Counted from the stretch's first letter, positions 50,131 to 58,475 are shown. The stretch is 64,000 nt of DNA from Flavobacterium sp. N1994 (GCF_025947145.1 NZ_CP109999.1:2480001-2544000), one strand, 5' to 3'. A program made the numbers and translations. Notes: generated by a model from the letters alone, not told the origin.

Positions 50131-50204
50131 TAGGAGCTATTTCCCGTCTTCCACTATATCTTTTTCTTTGACAAGAAAAAGGATGTCGTTCCAACCGGGG
50201 CTAG
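50131..50204 (-). repeat. Dispersed intergenic repeat, long form (copy A)
   Basis: Read on the minus strand it begins TAGCCCCGGTTGGAACGACA. It has a CTTTTTCTT/AAGAAAAAG hairpin core, then GATATAGTGGAAGACGGG, and ends AATAGCTCCTAA. Its left end on the minus strand includes the TAG stop codon of the glycosyltransferase gene (50201-50203). Confidence 0.88.
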
Positions 50205-51334
50205 TTAGAAAATTTTCTCCCTTTCCAATAAAAATTTCCAAACAAAGAGTAAATCCCAACTAAGCTTGAGAAGACAGGGTATAGAACACTGCTAGCTATT
50301 GGCACAAAAAACTTTCCATTTCTTAAATAGGTGTTGGACTTATAAAGAAGTAAATAATCAACAACGTATTTTATTATGAAGGTGCTTAGGAGTATTTTAT
50401 ACTCTAAGTAACAGAGCATTGATAACAGAGCGCCTATTACTAAGCTAAGATTCATCAATAGCACTATTACTGCCAATGATTTGGCATAACTACTACTATA
50501 ACTACTGGTTTTGCTTGCCCAGCGAACGCGTTGCATGAAGAGTTTGGCCAAGTCGTTTTCGGGTTTGGTTTTTACTATGACATCGGTATTTTTTAAATAA
50601 TGCACTTTTTCTTTATTGACTCTAATGGCTTTTTGTAATAATAAAACATCGTCTCCACTAGCCTTGTCATTGATGCCGCCAAATCCTCCGATTTCCGTAA
50701 AGAAATTTTTGGTGTAGGCAAAATTAGCTCCGTTACACATAAACGGTTTTCCAATGCCAAAACTGCCTATTGTAGTTCCTTGTAAACTCATCAAATCCAA
50801 TTGCTGAAAATGATGGAACCAGTTGTTTTTAGCTTTATACACTACGGCTCCCACTATCATAAAAGGGGTATTTTTTTGAATGTAGTGGTCTGAAGTCAGT
50901 AGCCAATTGGGGTTGACAATGCAATCCGCATCCGTAGTAACAATCCAATCGTGTTTAGCAATAGGCATAGCTCTGGCGATAGCGTCTTTTTTGGGAGAAT
51001 AGGATAAGCGTAAATTCTCCAAAAGGGTAGTGTCGAGATGTTCATAATCTAGGCGCCATTTTATGCAAACGCGTTCTGAAGTATCTGTTGAAAAATCATC
51101 TACCATGATGATTTCTATCAATTGATGAGGATAGTTTAATTGGGAAATGGAGTGTAATAGTTTTGGCAGATTCTTTTCTTCGTTTCTAAAAGGAATCACA
51201 ATGGTGAAGGCTGTTTTTGGAGTGGCATTAGTTCCTTCGAAAGAGTTGATTTTATTGAATCCGAAAATTAACTGCAGGATGAAAACAGCGTAAACTGCTA
51301 CAATAATTAGTAATACTATTGAAATTAGCTCCAT
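50201..51334 (-). CDS. Membrane GT2 glycosyltransferase
   Basis: 377 residues. An N-terminal helix (about 3-24) precedes a family 2 domain with FTIVIPFRNEEKNLPKLL (near 43), IIMVDDFSTDTSERV (near 76), VTTDADCIVNP (DAD metal site, near 130) and the QxxRW-equivalent QRVRWASK near 268. Three C-terminal helices follow. It probably elongates a membrane-attached polysaccharide or glycolipid. The stop TAG belongs to copy A of the dispersed repeat. Its start overlaps the upstream UPF0104-like gene by 10 nt, so both are one operon. Confidence 0.87.
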   Translation of the reverse strand: MELISIVLLIIVAVYAVFILQLIFGFNKINSFEGTNATPKTAFTIVIPFRNEEKNLPKLLHSISQLNYPHQLIEIIMVDDFSTDTSERVCIKWRLDYEHLDTTLLENLRLSYSPKKDAIARAMPIAKHDWIVTTDADCIVNPNWLLTSDHYIQKNTPFMIVGAVVYKAKNNWFHHFQQLDLMSLQGTTIGSFGIGKPFMCNGANFAYTKNFFTEIGGFGGINDKASGDDVLLLQKAIRVNKEKVHYLKNTDVIVKTKPENDLAKLFMQRVRWASKTSSYSSSYAKSLAVIVLLMNLSLVIGALLSMLCYLEYKILLSTFIIKYVVDYLLLYKSNTYLRNGKFFVPIASSVLYPVFSSLVGIYSLFGNFYWKGRKFSN

Positions 51335-52248
51335 TTTGGTTTGAATTTAAGTACATAATAACTTCCAATGATGACGGGCAAAACGACATTTAAAAACCAC
51401 ATTAGTGTGGAAATAAATACCACAATCCATTCGTTGACGCCAAGTTTTCCGAAGAAAAAAACCGCCATGCTTCCTTTTACGGCAAAGTCTAAAAACTGAA
51501 AGCTTGGTAAAGAAGAAGCTAAAAAATAGACTGTTGCAATGCTTGCCATCATGGTTAGATAAGGTAAATCTACATCAAAAGCTAGAAATAAAAAATAGTA
51601 TTGATGCGAAAAAACTAAATAGCGTAAGGTTCCTAGAAGGATGTTTTTACGATGAATGGGTTTCGGGATTTCATTGATTTTATAAAGGAGTTTTTGAATG
51701 GAATAGCCTTTAATCTTGATGTTTTTTGAGAGGAAAGAAGCAAAAACCAAGAAGCAAGAAATTCCGATAATAGCTAAACCCCATTTCCAATAACCGAGAA
51801 TAAATAACCCAATAGTTCCGAAAAGTACCGTTAGAATCATTTGGATTCCGTTGCAAATGAGGTTAAGGAAAATGATTTTTTTGGTTTTCAGTTTTTCAAA
51901 ATACAAAGCTTTCCCGGCGTATTCTCCGAGTCCGTTTGGGGTGAAAATCCCAGCAGTTAAAGCGCCGAGTACTTGTTTAGTCGATTCGCCAATGGTAATC
52001 GGTTTAAAGAAAGAAACTAGGTTTTGCCATTTTAGAATTTCAAGATACCGATTGACAAAGCTAAAGCTCAATAAAAAGAGTATGCCTAAAACCGATTGCT
52101 TTTCTTGAAGTATTATTACGAATTTGTGCCAGTCGAGTTTATCATTTTGAGCTAATTGTTGCCAGATGAAATAAAAGGCAGCAGTTACAATCAAAAGTTT
52201 GATAATAAAAACGCTGAATTGCTTAGCTTTGTGAGGAATTGAAATCAT
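51325..52248 (-). CDS. UPF0104/lysylphosphatidylglycerol-synthase-like membrane protein
   Basis: 307 residues from the ATG at 52248, with seven or eight predicted membrane helices. The TAGIFTPNGLGEYAGKALYFEKLK motif near 105-128 is the signature of the UPF0104/LPG synthase transmembrane family, which lacks the soluble transferase domain here. Such proteins often accompany glycosyltransferases and may move or modify glycolipids. The frame is open back to 52341, but this would overlap the divergent ruvC start at 52274, so the inner ATG was chosen. It overlaps the GT2 gene by 10 nt. Confidence 0.83.
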   Translation of the reverse strand: MISIPHKAKQFSVFIIKLLIVTAAFYFIWQQLAQNDKLDWHKFVIILQEKQSVLGILFLLSFSFVNRYLEILKWQNLVSFFKPITIGESTKQVLGALTAGIFTPNGLGEYAGKALYFEKLKTKKIIFLNLICNGIQMILTVLFGTIGLFILGYWKWGLAIIGISCFLVFASFLSKNIKIKGYSIQKLLYKINEIPKPIHRKNILLGTLRYLVFSHQYYFLFLAFDVDLPYLTMMASIATVYFLASSLPSFQFLDFAVKGSMAVFFFGKLGVNEWIVVFISTLMWFLNVVLPVIIGSYYVLKFKPKWS

Positions 52249-52273
52249 TGGTACAAAATAACGAAAATAAAAA

Positions 52274-52828
52274 TTGGCAAACGAACGCATCATATTAGGA
52301 ATTGACCCAGGAACCACTATAATGGGATTTGGATTGATCAAAGTGGTTAATAAAAAAATGGAGTTCCTTCAGTTGAATGAATTGATATTGAGCAAATATG
52401 ATGACCATTACACCAAGTTGAAAGTAATTTTTGAACGTACCATCGAATTGATTGAAACCCATCATCCTGATGAGATTGCGATTGAAGCACCGTTTTTTGG
52501 AAAGAATGTGCAATCGATGTTGAAATTAGGAAGAGCGCAAGGAGTAGCAATGGCAGCCGGTTTATCACGACAAATACCAATTACCGAATACGAACCTAAG
52601 AAAATAAAAATGGCGATAACTGGTAACGGAAATGCCAGCAAAGAACAGGTAGCCAAAATGCTTCAACAGCTTTTAGGTTTAAAGGAATTACCAAAAAATC
52701 TGGATTCTACTGATGGTTTAGCAGCAGCGGTTTGTCATTTCTTTAATTCTGGAAAAGTTACTGGAACTAAAAGCTATTCGGGTTGGGATGCTTTTGTGAA
52801 ACAAAATGAAGAGCGTATTAAAAAATAG
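52274..52828 (+). CDS. ruvC: Crossover junction endodeoxyribonuclease RuvC, TTG start
   Basis: 184 residues. It cuts Holliday junctions as a dimer at the end of recombination. The acidic catalytic residues are visible: Asp in IILGIDPGTT (near 11), Glu in IAIEAPFFGKN (near 73), and the C-terminal DSTDGLAAAVCH pair near 147. The start is TTG at 52274. No ATG lies between it and the first catalytic motif. The stop TAG shares one base with the GTG of hemW. It is divergent from the UPF0104-like gene with a 25-nt gap. Confidence 0.95.
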   Translation: MANERIILGIDPGTTIMGFGLIKVVNKKMEFLQLNELILSKYDDHYTKLKVIFERTIELIETHHPDEIAIEAPFFGKNVQSMLKLGRAQGVAMAAGLSRQIPITEYEPKKIKMAITGNGNASKEQVAKMLQQLLGLKELPKNLDSTDGLAAAVCHFFNSGKVTGTKSYSGWDAFVKQNEERIKK

Positions 52829-53961
52829 TGTCAGGTATCTACATCCATATCCCTTTCTGCAAACAAGCGTGTCATTACTGTGACTTCCATTTTTCGACTT
52901 CTTTAAAGAAGAAAGACGAAATGATTTTGGCATTGTCTAAAGAAATTCAGATGCGGAAATCCGAGTTTAAAGATGAAGTTGTTGAAACCATTTATTTTGG
53001 TGGAGGAACGCCTAGTATACTTGACATTTCTGATTTGAAGTTGCTAATGGATACTGTCTATTCTAATTACAATGTGGTAGAAAATCCGGAAATCACTGTT
53101 GAAGCCAATCCAGATGATTTATCAGAAGAACGCATTATCGAATTATCACAAAACAAAGTCAATCGATTAAGTATCGGAATACAGTCTTTTTTTGAAGACG
53201 ATTTGAAGTTGATGAACAGAGCTCACAATGTTGATGAAGCCAAAAAATGTTTGGAAATAGCTACAAAGTATTTTGATAATATAACCATTGATTTGATTTA
53301 CGGGATGCCTAATATGAGCAATGCCCAATGGCTTCAAAACATCAAAACGGCTTTGTCTTATAATATTCCCCATATTTCTAGTTATGCTTTGACAGTTGAG
53401 CCTAAAACGGCTTTGCATTCGTTTATACAAAAAGGGATTATACCGCCATTAGATGATGAAGTAGCACAAGAACATTTTCACTTGCTTTTAGATAAACTAG
53501 AGGAAAACGGATTCATCCATTATGAGTTATCTAATTTTGGGAAAGAGAACTATTTTTCTAAAAACAACTCGAGTTATTGGTTGGGCAAAAAATACATTGG
53601 TATTGGTCCGTCAGCTCATAGTTATGATGGTGAAAAACGGGGATGGAATGTGTCGAATAATGCACTTTATTTGAAATCGATTCAAGAGAATCAATTGCCT
53701 TTGGAAACCGAAATATTATCTAAAACAGACCGATACAACGAATACATCATGACCGGTTTGAGAACGATTTGGGGTGTTTCTTTAGACAGAATTGAGAAAG
53801 AATTTGGGAAAACTTATTTAGATTATCTAAACCAACAAGCGGCGAAATATATTGAAGACCATTTACTTTTTGTAGATGATAACATTTTACGAACTACCAA
53901 AAGTGGGAAGTTTTTAGGAGATGGGATTGCGAGTCATTTGTTTTTGCTAAATTTGGAATAA
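52828..53961 (+). CDS. hemW: HemW radical SAM heme chaperone, GTG start
   Basis: 377 residues, radical SAM family. The cluster-binding Cys11, Cys15 and Cys18 lie in PFCKQACHYCDFHFS. GGGTPSIL (near 54), EANPDDL (near 91), NRLSIGIQSFFEDDLKLMNRAH and the HemW-type C-terminus (RYNEYIMTGLRTIWGV) follow. HemW binds heme and passes it to proteins such as respiratory enzymes. The older name was oxygen-independent coproporphyrinogen oxidase. The fourth Cys and other HemN-specific residues are not seen, supporting HemW. It starts with GTG, sharing a base with the ruvC stop. Its stop TAA overlaps the next ATG by one base. Confidence 0.92.
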   Translation: MSGIYIHIPFCKQACHYCDFHFSTSLKKKDEMILALSKEIQMRKSEFKDEVVETIYFGGGTPSILDISDLKLLMDTVYSNYNVVENPEITVEANPDDLSEERIIELSQNKVNRLSIGIQSFFEDDLKLMNRAHNVDEAKKCLEIATKYFDNITIDLIYGMPNMSNAQWLQNIKTALSYNIPHISSYALTVEPKTALHSFIQKGIIPPLDDEVAQEHFHLLLDKLEENGFIHYELSNFGKENYFSKNNSSYWLGKKYIGIGPSAHSYDGEKRGWNVSNNALYLKSIQENQLPLETEILSKTDRYNEYIMTGLRTIWGVSLDRIEKEFGKTYLDYLNQQAAKYIEDHLLFVDDNILRTTKSGKFLGDGIASHLFLLNLE

Positions 53962-54713
53962 TGAAAGCACTAATTAATAACACCTTTGAAATCGATTTGT
54001 CAAAACCTATTGATATTTCGATTCCTTTATCTAATACAGACCAAAATCCGATTGCTTGGTATATTGAAAAACCAGTGATGGAACCCGTTCGCTTTGGTGA
54101 TTGGGTTGGAAAAGTTTCTGAAGGGAGTTCGACAAATTTCAACAATATTTTTTTTAATCCTCACGGGCACGGCACTCATACTGAATGTTTGGGTCATATT
54201 ACTCGAGAGTTCTATAGTATCAATCAATGTTTGAAACAGTTTTTCTTTTCAGCCGAATTAATTTCAGTGGAACCCATGAAAAGGAATGATGATTTGGTTA
54301 TCACCAAACAACAAATTGAAAAGGCATTAGGAGGGAGAAACCCCGAAGCTATTATCATCAGAACTTTACCGAATTTAGAAAGTAAAAAACATAAAAACTA
54401 TTCCAAAACTAATCCTCCTTATTTGGAAGAAGAAGCTGCGATTTTCATCCGCGAAAGCAGAATTAAACATTTGTTGATTGATTTACCCAGTGTGGATAGG
54501 GAAGAAGATGAAGGAAAATTATTGGCACACAAAGCGTTTTGGAACGTAAAAGACGTCAATAATTTGAATGCCGATGCCAGATGGGATTGCACGATTACTG
54601 AGATGATTTTTGTAAACGATGAAGTTAAAGATGGAAGTTATATCTTGAATTTGCAAATTGCTTCTTTTGAAAATGATGCCTCCCCTTCAAAACCCGTTTT
54701 ATATAAGATATGA
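53961..54713 (+). CDS. Cyclase-family hydrolase (kynurenine-formamidase-like)
   Basis: 250 residues of the metal-dependent cyclase/KynB family, with IDISIPLS near 17-24 and the metal motif PHGHGTHTECLGH (His68, His70, His73, Glu75, His79). The family consensus is HxGTHxDxxxH; here Glu75 takes the place of the Asp. IIRTLPN and LLIDLPSVDREEDEGKLLAHKAFW complete the fold. The substrate is unknown: the family includes arylformamidases and other amide or ester hydrolases. It overlaps hemW by 1 nt and the following GNAT gene by 4 nt. Confidence 0.85.
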   Translation: MKALINNTFEIDLSKPIDISIPLSNTDQNPIAWYIEKPVMEPVRFGDWVGKVSEGSSTNFNNIFFNPHGHGTHTECLGHITREFYSINQCLKQFFFSAELISVEPMKRNDDLVITKQQIEKALGGRNPEAIIIRTLPNLESKKHKNYSKTNPPYLEEEAAIFIRESRIKHLLIDLPSVDREEDEGKLLAHKAFWNVKDVNNLNADARWDCTITEMIFVNDEVKDGSYILNLQIASFENDASPSKPVLYKI

Positions 54714-55111
54714 TTACCGTTTCTAACGACAAAAGCAAACTCAATGTTCCGTTCATTCAAAATTTCCTAAAGGATATTTATTGGGCGGCTGGAAGGACGA
54801 TTGAAGAAGTACAAATTACTATAGACGCGTCGTTTTGTTTTGGAATTTATTTGGATAACGAACAAATTGGCTTTGCACGTGTTGTCACAGATTATGTCGT
54901 GTTTGCTTATTTAATGGATGTTTTTATTGATGAAGCTCATCGAGGGAAAGGCTATTCTTCACTATTGATTGACGCTATGATGAAGGAACCCCAATTGCAA
55001 CAAGTAAAGATTTGGAGGCTGGCTACTTCAGATGCTCATTTTTTATATGAGAAATTTGGTTTTACTTCGTTGGCTCACCCAGAGAAAATGATGGAAAAAG
55101 TTATAAAATAA
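54710..55111 (+). CDS. GNAT-family N-acetyltransferase
   Basis: 133 residues. The acetyl-CoA loop is DEAHRGKGYSSLLIDAMM near 80-97 (Q/RxxGxG/A form). Strand 4 is VFAYLMDVFI, and the C-terminal LATSDAHFLYEKFGFT is the conserved Tyr-bearing alpha4/beta6 element. The acceptor is unknown. It overlaps the cyclase-like gene by four bases (ATGA). It is followed after 4 nt by the YjbR-type gene. Confidence 0.88.
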   Translation: MITVSNDKSKLNVPFIQNFLKDIYWAAGRTIEEVQITIDASFCFGIYLDNEQIGFARVVTDYVVFAYLMDVFIDEAHRGKGYSSLLIDAMMKEPQLQQVKIWRLATSDAHFLYEKFGFTSLAHPEKMMEKVIK

Positions 55112-55115
55112 GAGT

Positions 55116-55487
55116 ATGAATATTCAGCAACTTTACGAATTCTGTTTATCCAAAAAAGCAGTTACGGAACATTTTCCGTTTGATGAGGATACTCTTGTAT
55201 TCAAGGTTGGAGGAAAAATGTTTTGTCTGACTTCCTTAAAAGAATGGGAAAATGGAACACCTTCTTTGAACTTAAAAGGGGAGCCAGAAAACAATGCAGA
55301 ACTTAGTGCACAATATGAAGCTATAAATCCAGGATATCACATGAGTAAAATACATTGGGTAACTGTTGATTTCAACAGCGATGTTTCCGATAAAATGATG
55401 TGCGAATTAATCAATCAATCCTATGATTTGGTTTATAGAGGCTTGACTAAAAAGGGTCGAGATGAAATAGAAAAGGAAGCTAATTAG
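55116..55487 (+). CDS. MmcQ/YjbR family protein
   Basis: 123 residues. EFCLSKKAVTEHFPFDEDTLVFKVGGKMFCLTSL at the N-terminus and GYHMSKIHWVTVDF with a C-terminal SYDLVYRGLTKK are the family landmarks. The fold is a CyaY-like double wing with a proposed DNA-binding role, which remains unproven. Last gene of the ruvC-hemW-cyclase-GNAT-YjbR operon. Its stop codon lies inside the terminator palindrome. Confidence 0.88.
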   Translation: MNIQQLYEFCLSKKAVTEHFPFDEDTLVFKVGGKMFCLTSLKEWENGTPSLNLKGEPENNAELSAQYEAINPGYHMSKIHWVTVDFNSDVSDKMMCELINQSYDLVYRGLTKKGRDEIEKEAN

Positions 55488-55500
55488 CTTCCTTTATTTT
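55472..55500. terminator. Bidirectional terminator between YjbR and DUF4407 genes
   Basis: A perfect 24-bp palindrome at 55472-55495, with A-tract left and T-tract right. It includes the YjbR stop codon and abuts the stop of the convergent DUF4407 gene. Confidence 0.85.
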
Positions 55501-56600
55501 TACATGGATTTCTTTTGTTTTGCTACAAAACCATCGGCTTGGAGTTTGAGCAACTCGGTAGCACCTTTTTTCTTGTAGTTGTATAATTCGCGATCTTCTT
55601 TGATATCAGCATATACTTTATCGTAAATCTCGGCATCCGTTTTCTTTTGCAGTTCGCTTTGGTAACGATTTTGTGAAATTACGTTTTTGATGCCCATTTC
55701 TTTGTCTTCTTGTTTAAAGTCGAATTCCCCTTTTGGCGATAATAATTTGGCGATAATTGGAGAAGTTTCGATTGCCAAGAACAACAGCATAATAAAGAAG
55801 GAAGGCAACCAAGGCAGTTTGTTTAAGGCATTTATTCTGGCCATTAATCCGTCAAAGCTGTCAATTATGGGTTGCGTGTCGGTTACTTTTTTATCTACAT
55901 CAGCTTGAAGCGTTTTGGCTCTAGCTTCTTTCTCGGCAATGATTTTAGCATTGTTTATTTTTAAAGAATCTAATTGTTTGGCAGCCAAATCATGAGCCAT
56001 TCTTTTTTCTTTGTAGATAGGACCTTTCCCCATTTTCTTAGTTCCCGCTGAACCTTCCGCTTCAGTGATATAGGATTGATATAAATCGGCCACTTCTTTT
56101 TCTTTTTTAGTTATGCTCGATTTCAAACTGTCCATTTCAGCTTTGTTTTTATCAACATCACTTTTGAAATAATTGGTTACCTGATTTTTATTGGCTACAG
56201 CCAATTCATTTTTTTCTTTTAATAAAACCGTATTGATTTCTTTTTCAAAAATTTTGATTTCTAATGGTTTTGAAATTACTATCGCAATAATAACTGCTAG
56301 AACAATTCTTGGAGAAGCTTGAATCAATTCGTCTAAAAAGTTCTCTCTTTTTTTGATGGTAGAAACGATAAATCGGTCGAGATTAAAAATTAAGAGGCCC
56401 CAAATTAATCCGAAAAAGACAGCCGTATAAAGGTTGTCAAAAACAGTAAAGAGCGCATAACTACTGGCAATAAAAGCCATAACTGCTGTAAAGAAAACGG
56501 TGGCACCTATGCCAGCGTATTTGTTTTGTTCGCCGTTGGAACAAGAGTTCACAATGTCACTATCGACACCTGAACACAGGAGGAAGAAACGTTTTAACAT
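55500..56600 (-). CDS. DUF4407 membrane protein
   Basis: 366 residues. Helices at about 30-52, 56-75 and 94-110, then a long coiled coil (about 112-248, charged with heptad-like spacing). A fourth helix (about 260-282, WLPSFFIMLLFLAIETSPIIAKLL) and a charged helical C-terminus follow. The NLDRFIVSTIKK step after helix 2 and IETSPIIAKLL are DUF4407 marks. The coiled coil should lie on one side of the membrane between helices 3 and 4. Function unknown. Single gene with a -7 box at 56656-56663. Confidence 0.88.
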   Translation of the reverse strand: MLKRFFLLCSGVDSDIVNSCSNGEQNKYAGIGATVFFTAVMAFIASSYALFTVFDNLYTAVFFGLIWGLLIFNLDRFIVSTIKKRENFLDELIQASPRIVLAVIIAIVISKPLEIKIFEKEINTVLLKEKNELAVANKNQVTNYFKSDVDKNKAEMDSLKSSITKKEKEVADLYQSYITEAEGSAGTKKMGKGPIYKEKRMAHDLAAKQLDSLKINNAKIIAEKEARAKTLQADVDKKVTDTQPIIDSFDGLMARINALNKLPWLPSFFIMLLFLAIETSPIIAKLLSPKGEFDFKQEDKEMGIKNVISQNRYQSELQKKTDAEIYDKVYADIKEDRELYNYKKKGATELLKLQADGFVAKQKKSM

Positions 56601-56655
56601 GATGATTAATTTTATTCCCGAAACGGGTTCGAGAAAGTTGATGATTGATGATATA

Positions 56656-56663
56656 CAAATATA
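56656..56663 (-). promoter_or_regulatory. -7 promoter box for the DUF4407 gene
   Basis: Minus-strand TATATTTG fits TAnnTTTG, 55 nt before the ATG at 56600. Confidence 0.55.
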
Positions 56664-56701
56664 ACGCCAAAAATTTTAAATTATTGTAACGGGCTGATGT
56701 T

Positions 56702-56733
56702 TAATAAAAAAACCCGCTGGTTTAGAGCGGGTT
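56702..56733 (-). terminator. Terminator of the dipeptidase gene
   Basis: AACCCGC (56711-56717) pairs with GCGGGTT (56727-56733). On the minus strand the stem is followed by a run of seven T. Confidence 0.88.
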
Positions 56734-56755
56734 ATATAATTTAGTAGAGGTAAAA

Positions 56756-58144
56756 TTATTTACTTAATTCCACAAAATATTTGTAGAATAACGGAATCGT
56801 TTCAATCCCTTTTAAATAATTGAATACTCCGAAATGTTCGTTAGGCGAGTGAATAGCATCGCTATCTAAACCAAATCCCATTAGGATTGTTTTTGATTTT
56901 AATTCTTTTTCAAATAAGGCAACAATGGGAATACTTCCTCCGGAGCGAACCGGAATAGCTGGAACGCCAAAAGTCTCTGTGTAAGCTTTGTTGGCTGCTC
57001 TATAGCCAATACTATCAATAGGAGTTACATAACCTTGGCCACCGTGATGAGGTTTTACTTTTACAGTTACGCCACTTGGTGCAATACTTTCAAAATGTTT
57101 GGTAAATAATTCGGTGATGGCTTCCCAATCTTGATGAGGTACTAAACGCATCGATATTTTGGCATACGCTTTACTGGCAATTACTGTTTTAGCTCCTTCG
57201 CCTGTATAGCCACCCCAGATTCCGTTAACATCTAAGGTTGGACGAATGGAGTTTCTTTCATTGGTTACATATCCTTTTTCTCCATAAACATCATTTAGGT
57301 CTAAGGCTTTTTTATAGTTTTCTAAATTGAATGGGGCTTTGGCCATCTCAGCTCTTTCTTCTGCCGACAATTCTTCTACATTATCATAAAATCCGGGAAT
57401 GGTAATATGATTATTTTCATCATGAAGTGAGGCAATCATTTTGGCTAAAACATTTATAGGATTCGCTACAGCTCCACCATACAAACCAGAATGTAAATCA
57501 CGGTTAGGTCCGGTAACTTCTACTTCAACATAACTTAAACCACGTAGACCTGTTGTAATGCTTGGTTGTTGGTTGGAAATCATTCCAGTATCTGAAATTA
57601 GAATTACATCGCAACTCAATTTTTCTTGGTTTCTTTCTACAAACCAGCTCAAGCTTTTTGACCCAACTTCTTCTTCGCCTTCAATCATGAACTTCACATT
57701 ACAAGGCAGATTGTTATTGGCAATCATATATTCAAATGCCTTAACGTGCATATACATTTGCCCTTTGTCATCACATGAACCTCGAGCAAATATGGCGCCC
57801 TCTGGATGAATTTCAGTAACTTTTATCACGGGTTCAAATGGAGGAGAGGTCCACAATTCCATTGGATCTGGCGGTTGTACATCGTAATGACCATATACCA
57901 AAACAGTTGGCAGGTTTTTGTCGATGATGTGTTCTCCAAAAACTATTGGATAACCTGGAGTTTCGCAAATTTCTACATGATTACAACCTGCTTTTTCTAA
58001 AGAAGATTTTACCGCTTCCGCAGTGGCAATCACATCATGAGCATAAGCACTATCAGCACTTACAGAAGGTATTTTTAATAATTCAATTAATTCATTGATA
58101 AAACGTTCGCGGTTTTGTTGAACGTAATTTTTTATGTTGTCCAT
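56756..58144 (-). CDS. M20 family dipeptidase/metallopeptidase
   Basis: 462 residues from the ATG at 58144. The zinc-ligand motifs are VLVYGHYDVQPPDP, RGSCDDKGQMYMH, the catalytic MIEGEEEVGSKSL, and SDTGMI; the lid domain is inserted at about 195-355. The C-terminal EHFGVFNYLKGIE gives the last His. It is typical of cytosolic dipeptidases of the M20 ArgE/DapE/CPG2 branch. The frame is open up to 58168, but the -7 box at 58166-58173 overlaps that start, so the inner ATG was taken. A clear terminator follows. Confidence 0.92.
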   Translation of the reverse strand: MDNIKNYVQQNRERFINELIELLKIPSVSADSAYAHDVIATAEAVKSSLEKAGCNHVEICETPGYPIVFGEHIIDKNLPTVLVYGHYDVQPPDPMELWTSPPFEPVIKVTEIHPEGAIFARGSCDDKGQMYMHVKAFEYMIANNNLPCNVKFMIEGEEEVGSKSLSWFVERNQEKLSCDVILISDTGMISNQQPSITTGLRGLSYVEVEVTGPNRDLHSGLYGGAVANPINVLAKMIASLHDENNHITIPGFYDNVEELSAEERAEMAKAPFNLENYKKALDLNDVYGEKGYVTNERNSIRPTLDVNGIWGGYTGEGAKTVIASKAYAKISMRLVPHQDWEAITELFTKHFESIAPSGVTVKVKPHHGGQGYVTPIDSIGYRAANKAYTETFGVPAIPVRSGGSIPIVALFEKELKSKTILMGFGLDSDAIHSPNEHFGVFNYLKGIETIPLFYKYFVELSK

Positions 58145-58165
58145 GGATTTAAGTTTGATAAAAAC

Positions 58166-58173
58166 CAAAAGTA
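58166..58173 (-). promoter_or_regulatory. -7 promoter box for the dipeptidase gene
   Basis: Minus-strand TACTTTTG fits TAnnTTTG, 21 nt before the ATG at 58144. Confidence 0.6.
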
Positions 58174-58207
58174 CAAAAATGCTTTAGATTTTTTTTAAAT
58201 ATTTTCC

Positions 58208-58237
58208 TTTGAAAGTTTGAAGTTATGATTATATTTG
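58208..58237 (+). promoter_or_regulatory. Promoter of tRNA-Leu
   Basis: TTTG at 58208-58211, 18-nt spacer, TATATTTG at 58230-58237: a full match to the two-box Bacteroidota promoter. The tRNA begins 14 nt later. Confidence 0.8.
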
Positions 58238-58250
58238 CACTCACGATTTC

Positions 58251-58332
58251 GCGGGTATGGTGAAATTGGTAGACATGCCAGACTTAGGATCTGGTGCCGC
58301 AAGGCGTGTAGGTTCGAGTCCTATTACCCGCA
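58251..58332 (+). tRNA. tRNA-Leu (anticodon TAG)
   Basis: 82 nt. The acceptor stem is GCGGGTA with TACCCGC and discriminator A. The anticodon stem CCAGA/TCTGG holds loop CTTAGGA (anticodon TAG). There is a long variable arm TGCCGCAAGGCG and a T-arm with GGTTCGAGTCC. CCA is not encoded. Genes of mobile-element type follow on its 3' side, so its 3' end may be an attachment site. Confidence 0.97.
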
Positions 58333-58339
58333 CTCAAAT

Positions 58340-58380
58340 AATCTCTAAAGCGTTGAATTTAAACGATTTAGAGATTTTTT
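58340..58380 (+). terminator. Terminator of tRNA-Leu
   Basis: AATCTCTAAA (58340-58349) pairs with TTTAGAGATT (58367-58376), extended inside by CGTT/AACG, then a T-run. Confidence 0.9.
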
Positions 58381-58475
58381 ATTTTAATATTCCCCGATTA
58401 TTCCCCGAATTATTGTTTTTTCTGTTAGTTCATTTAATTTCATTAAATTCGATTAATTATAATAAAAACGATTAA

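Noticed and set aside
52249..52341. N-terminal extension of the UPF0104-like protein to 52341
   Set aside because: It would overlap the conserved start of ruvC on the opposite strand and adds no membrane helix.
58390..58415. Direct repeat ATTCCCCGA twice just after the tRNA-Leu terminator, considered as an attachment-site core or the end of an integrase gene on the minus strand
   Set aside because: Only two adjacent 9-mers. The minus-strand frames through it give short peptides with no recombinase motif, and no further copy was seen downstream.
58257..58475. A 72-residue open frame starting inside tRNA-Leu
   Set aside because: It reads through the tRNA and its terminator; no protein features.
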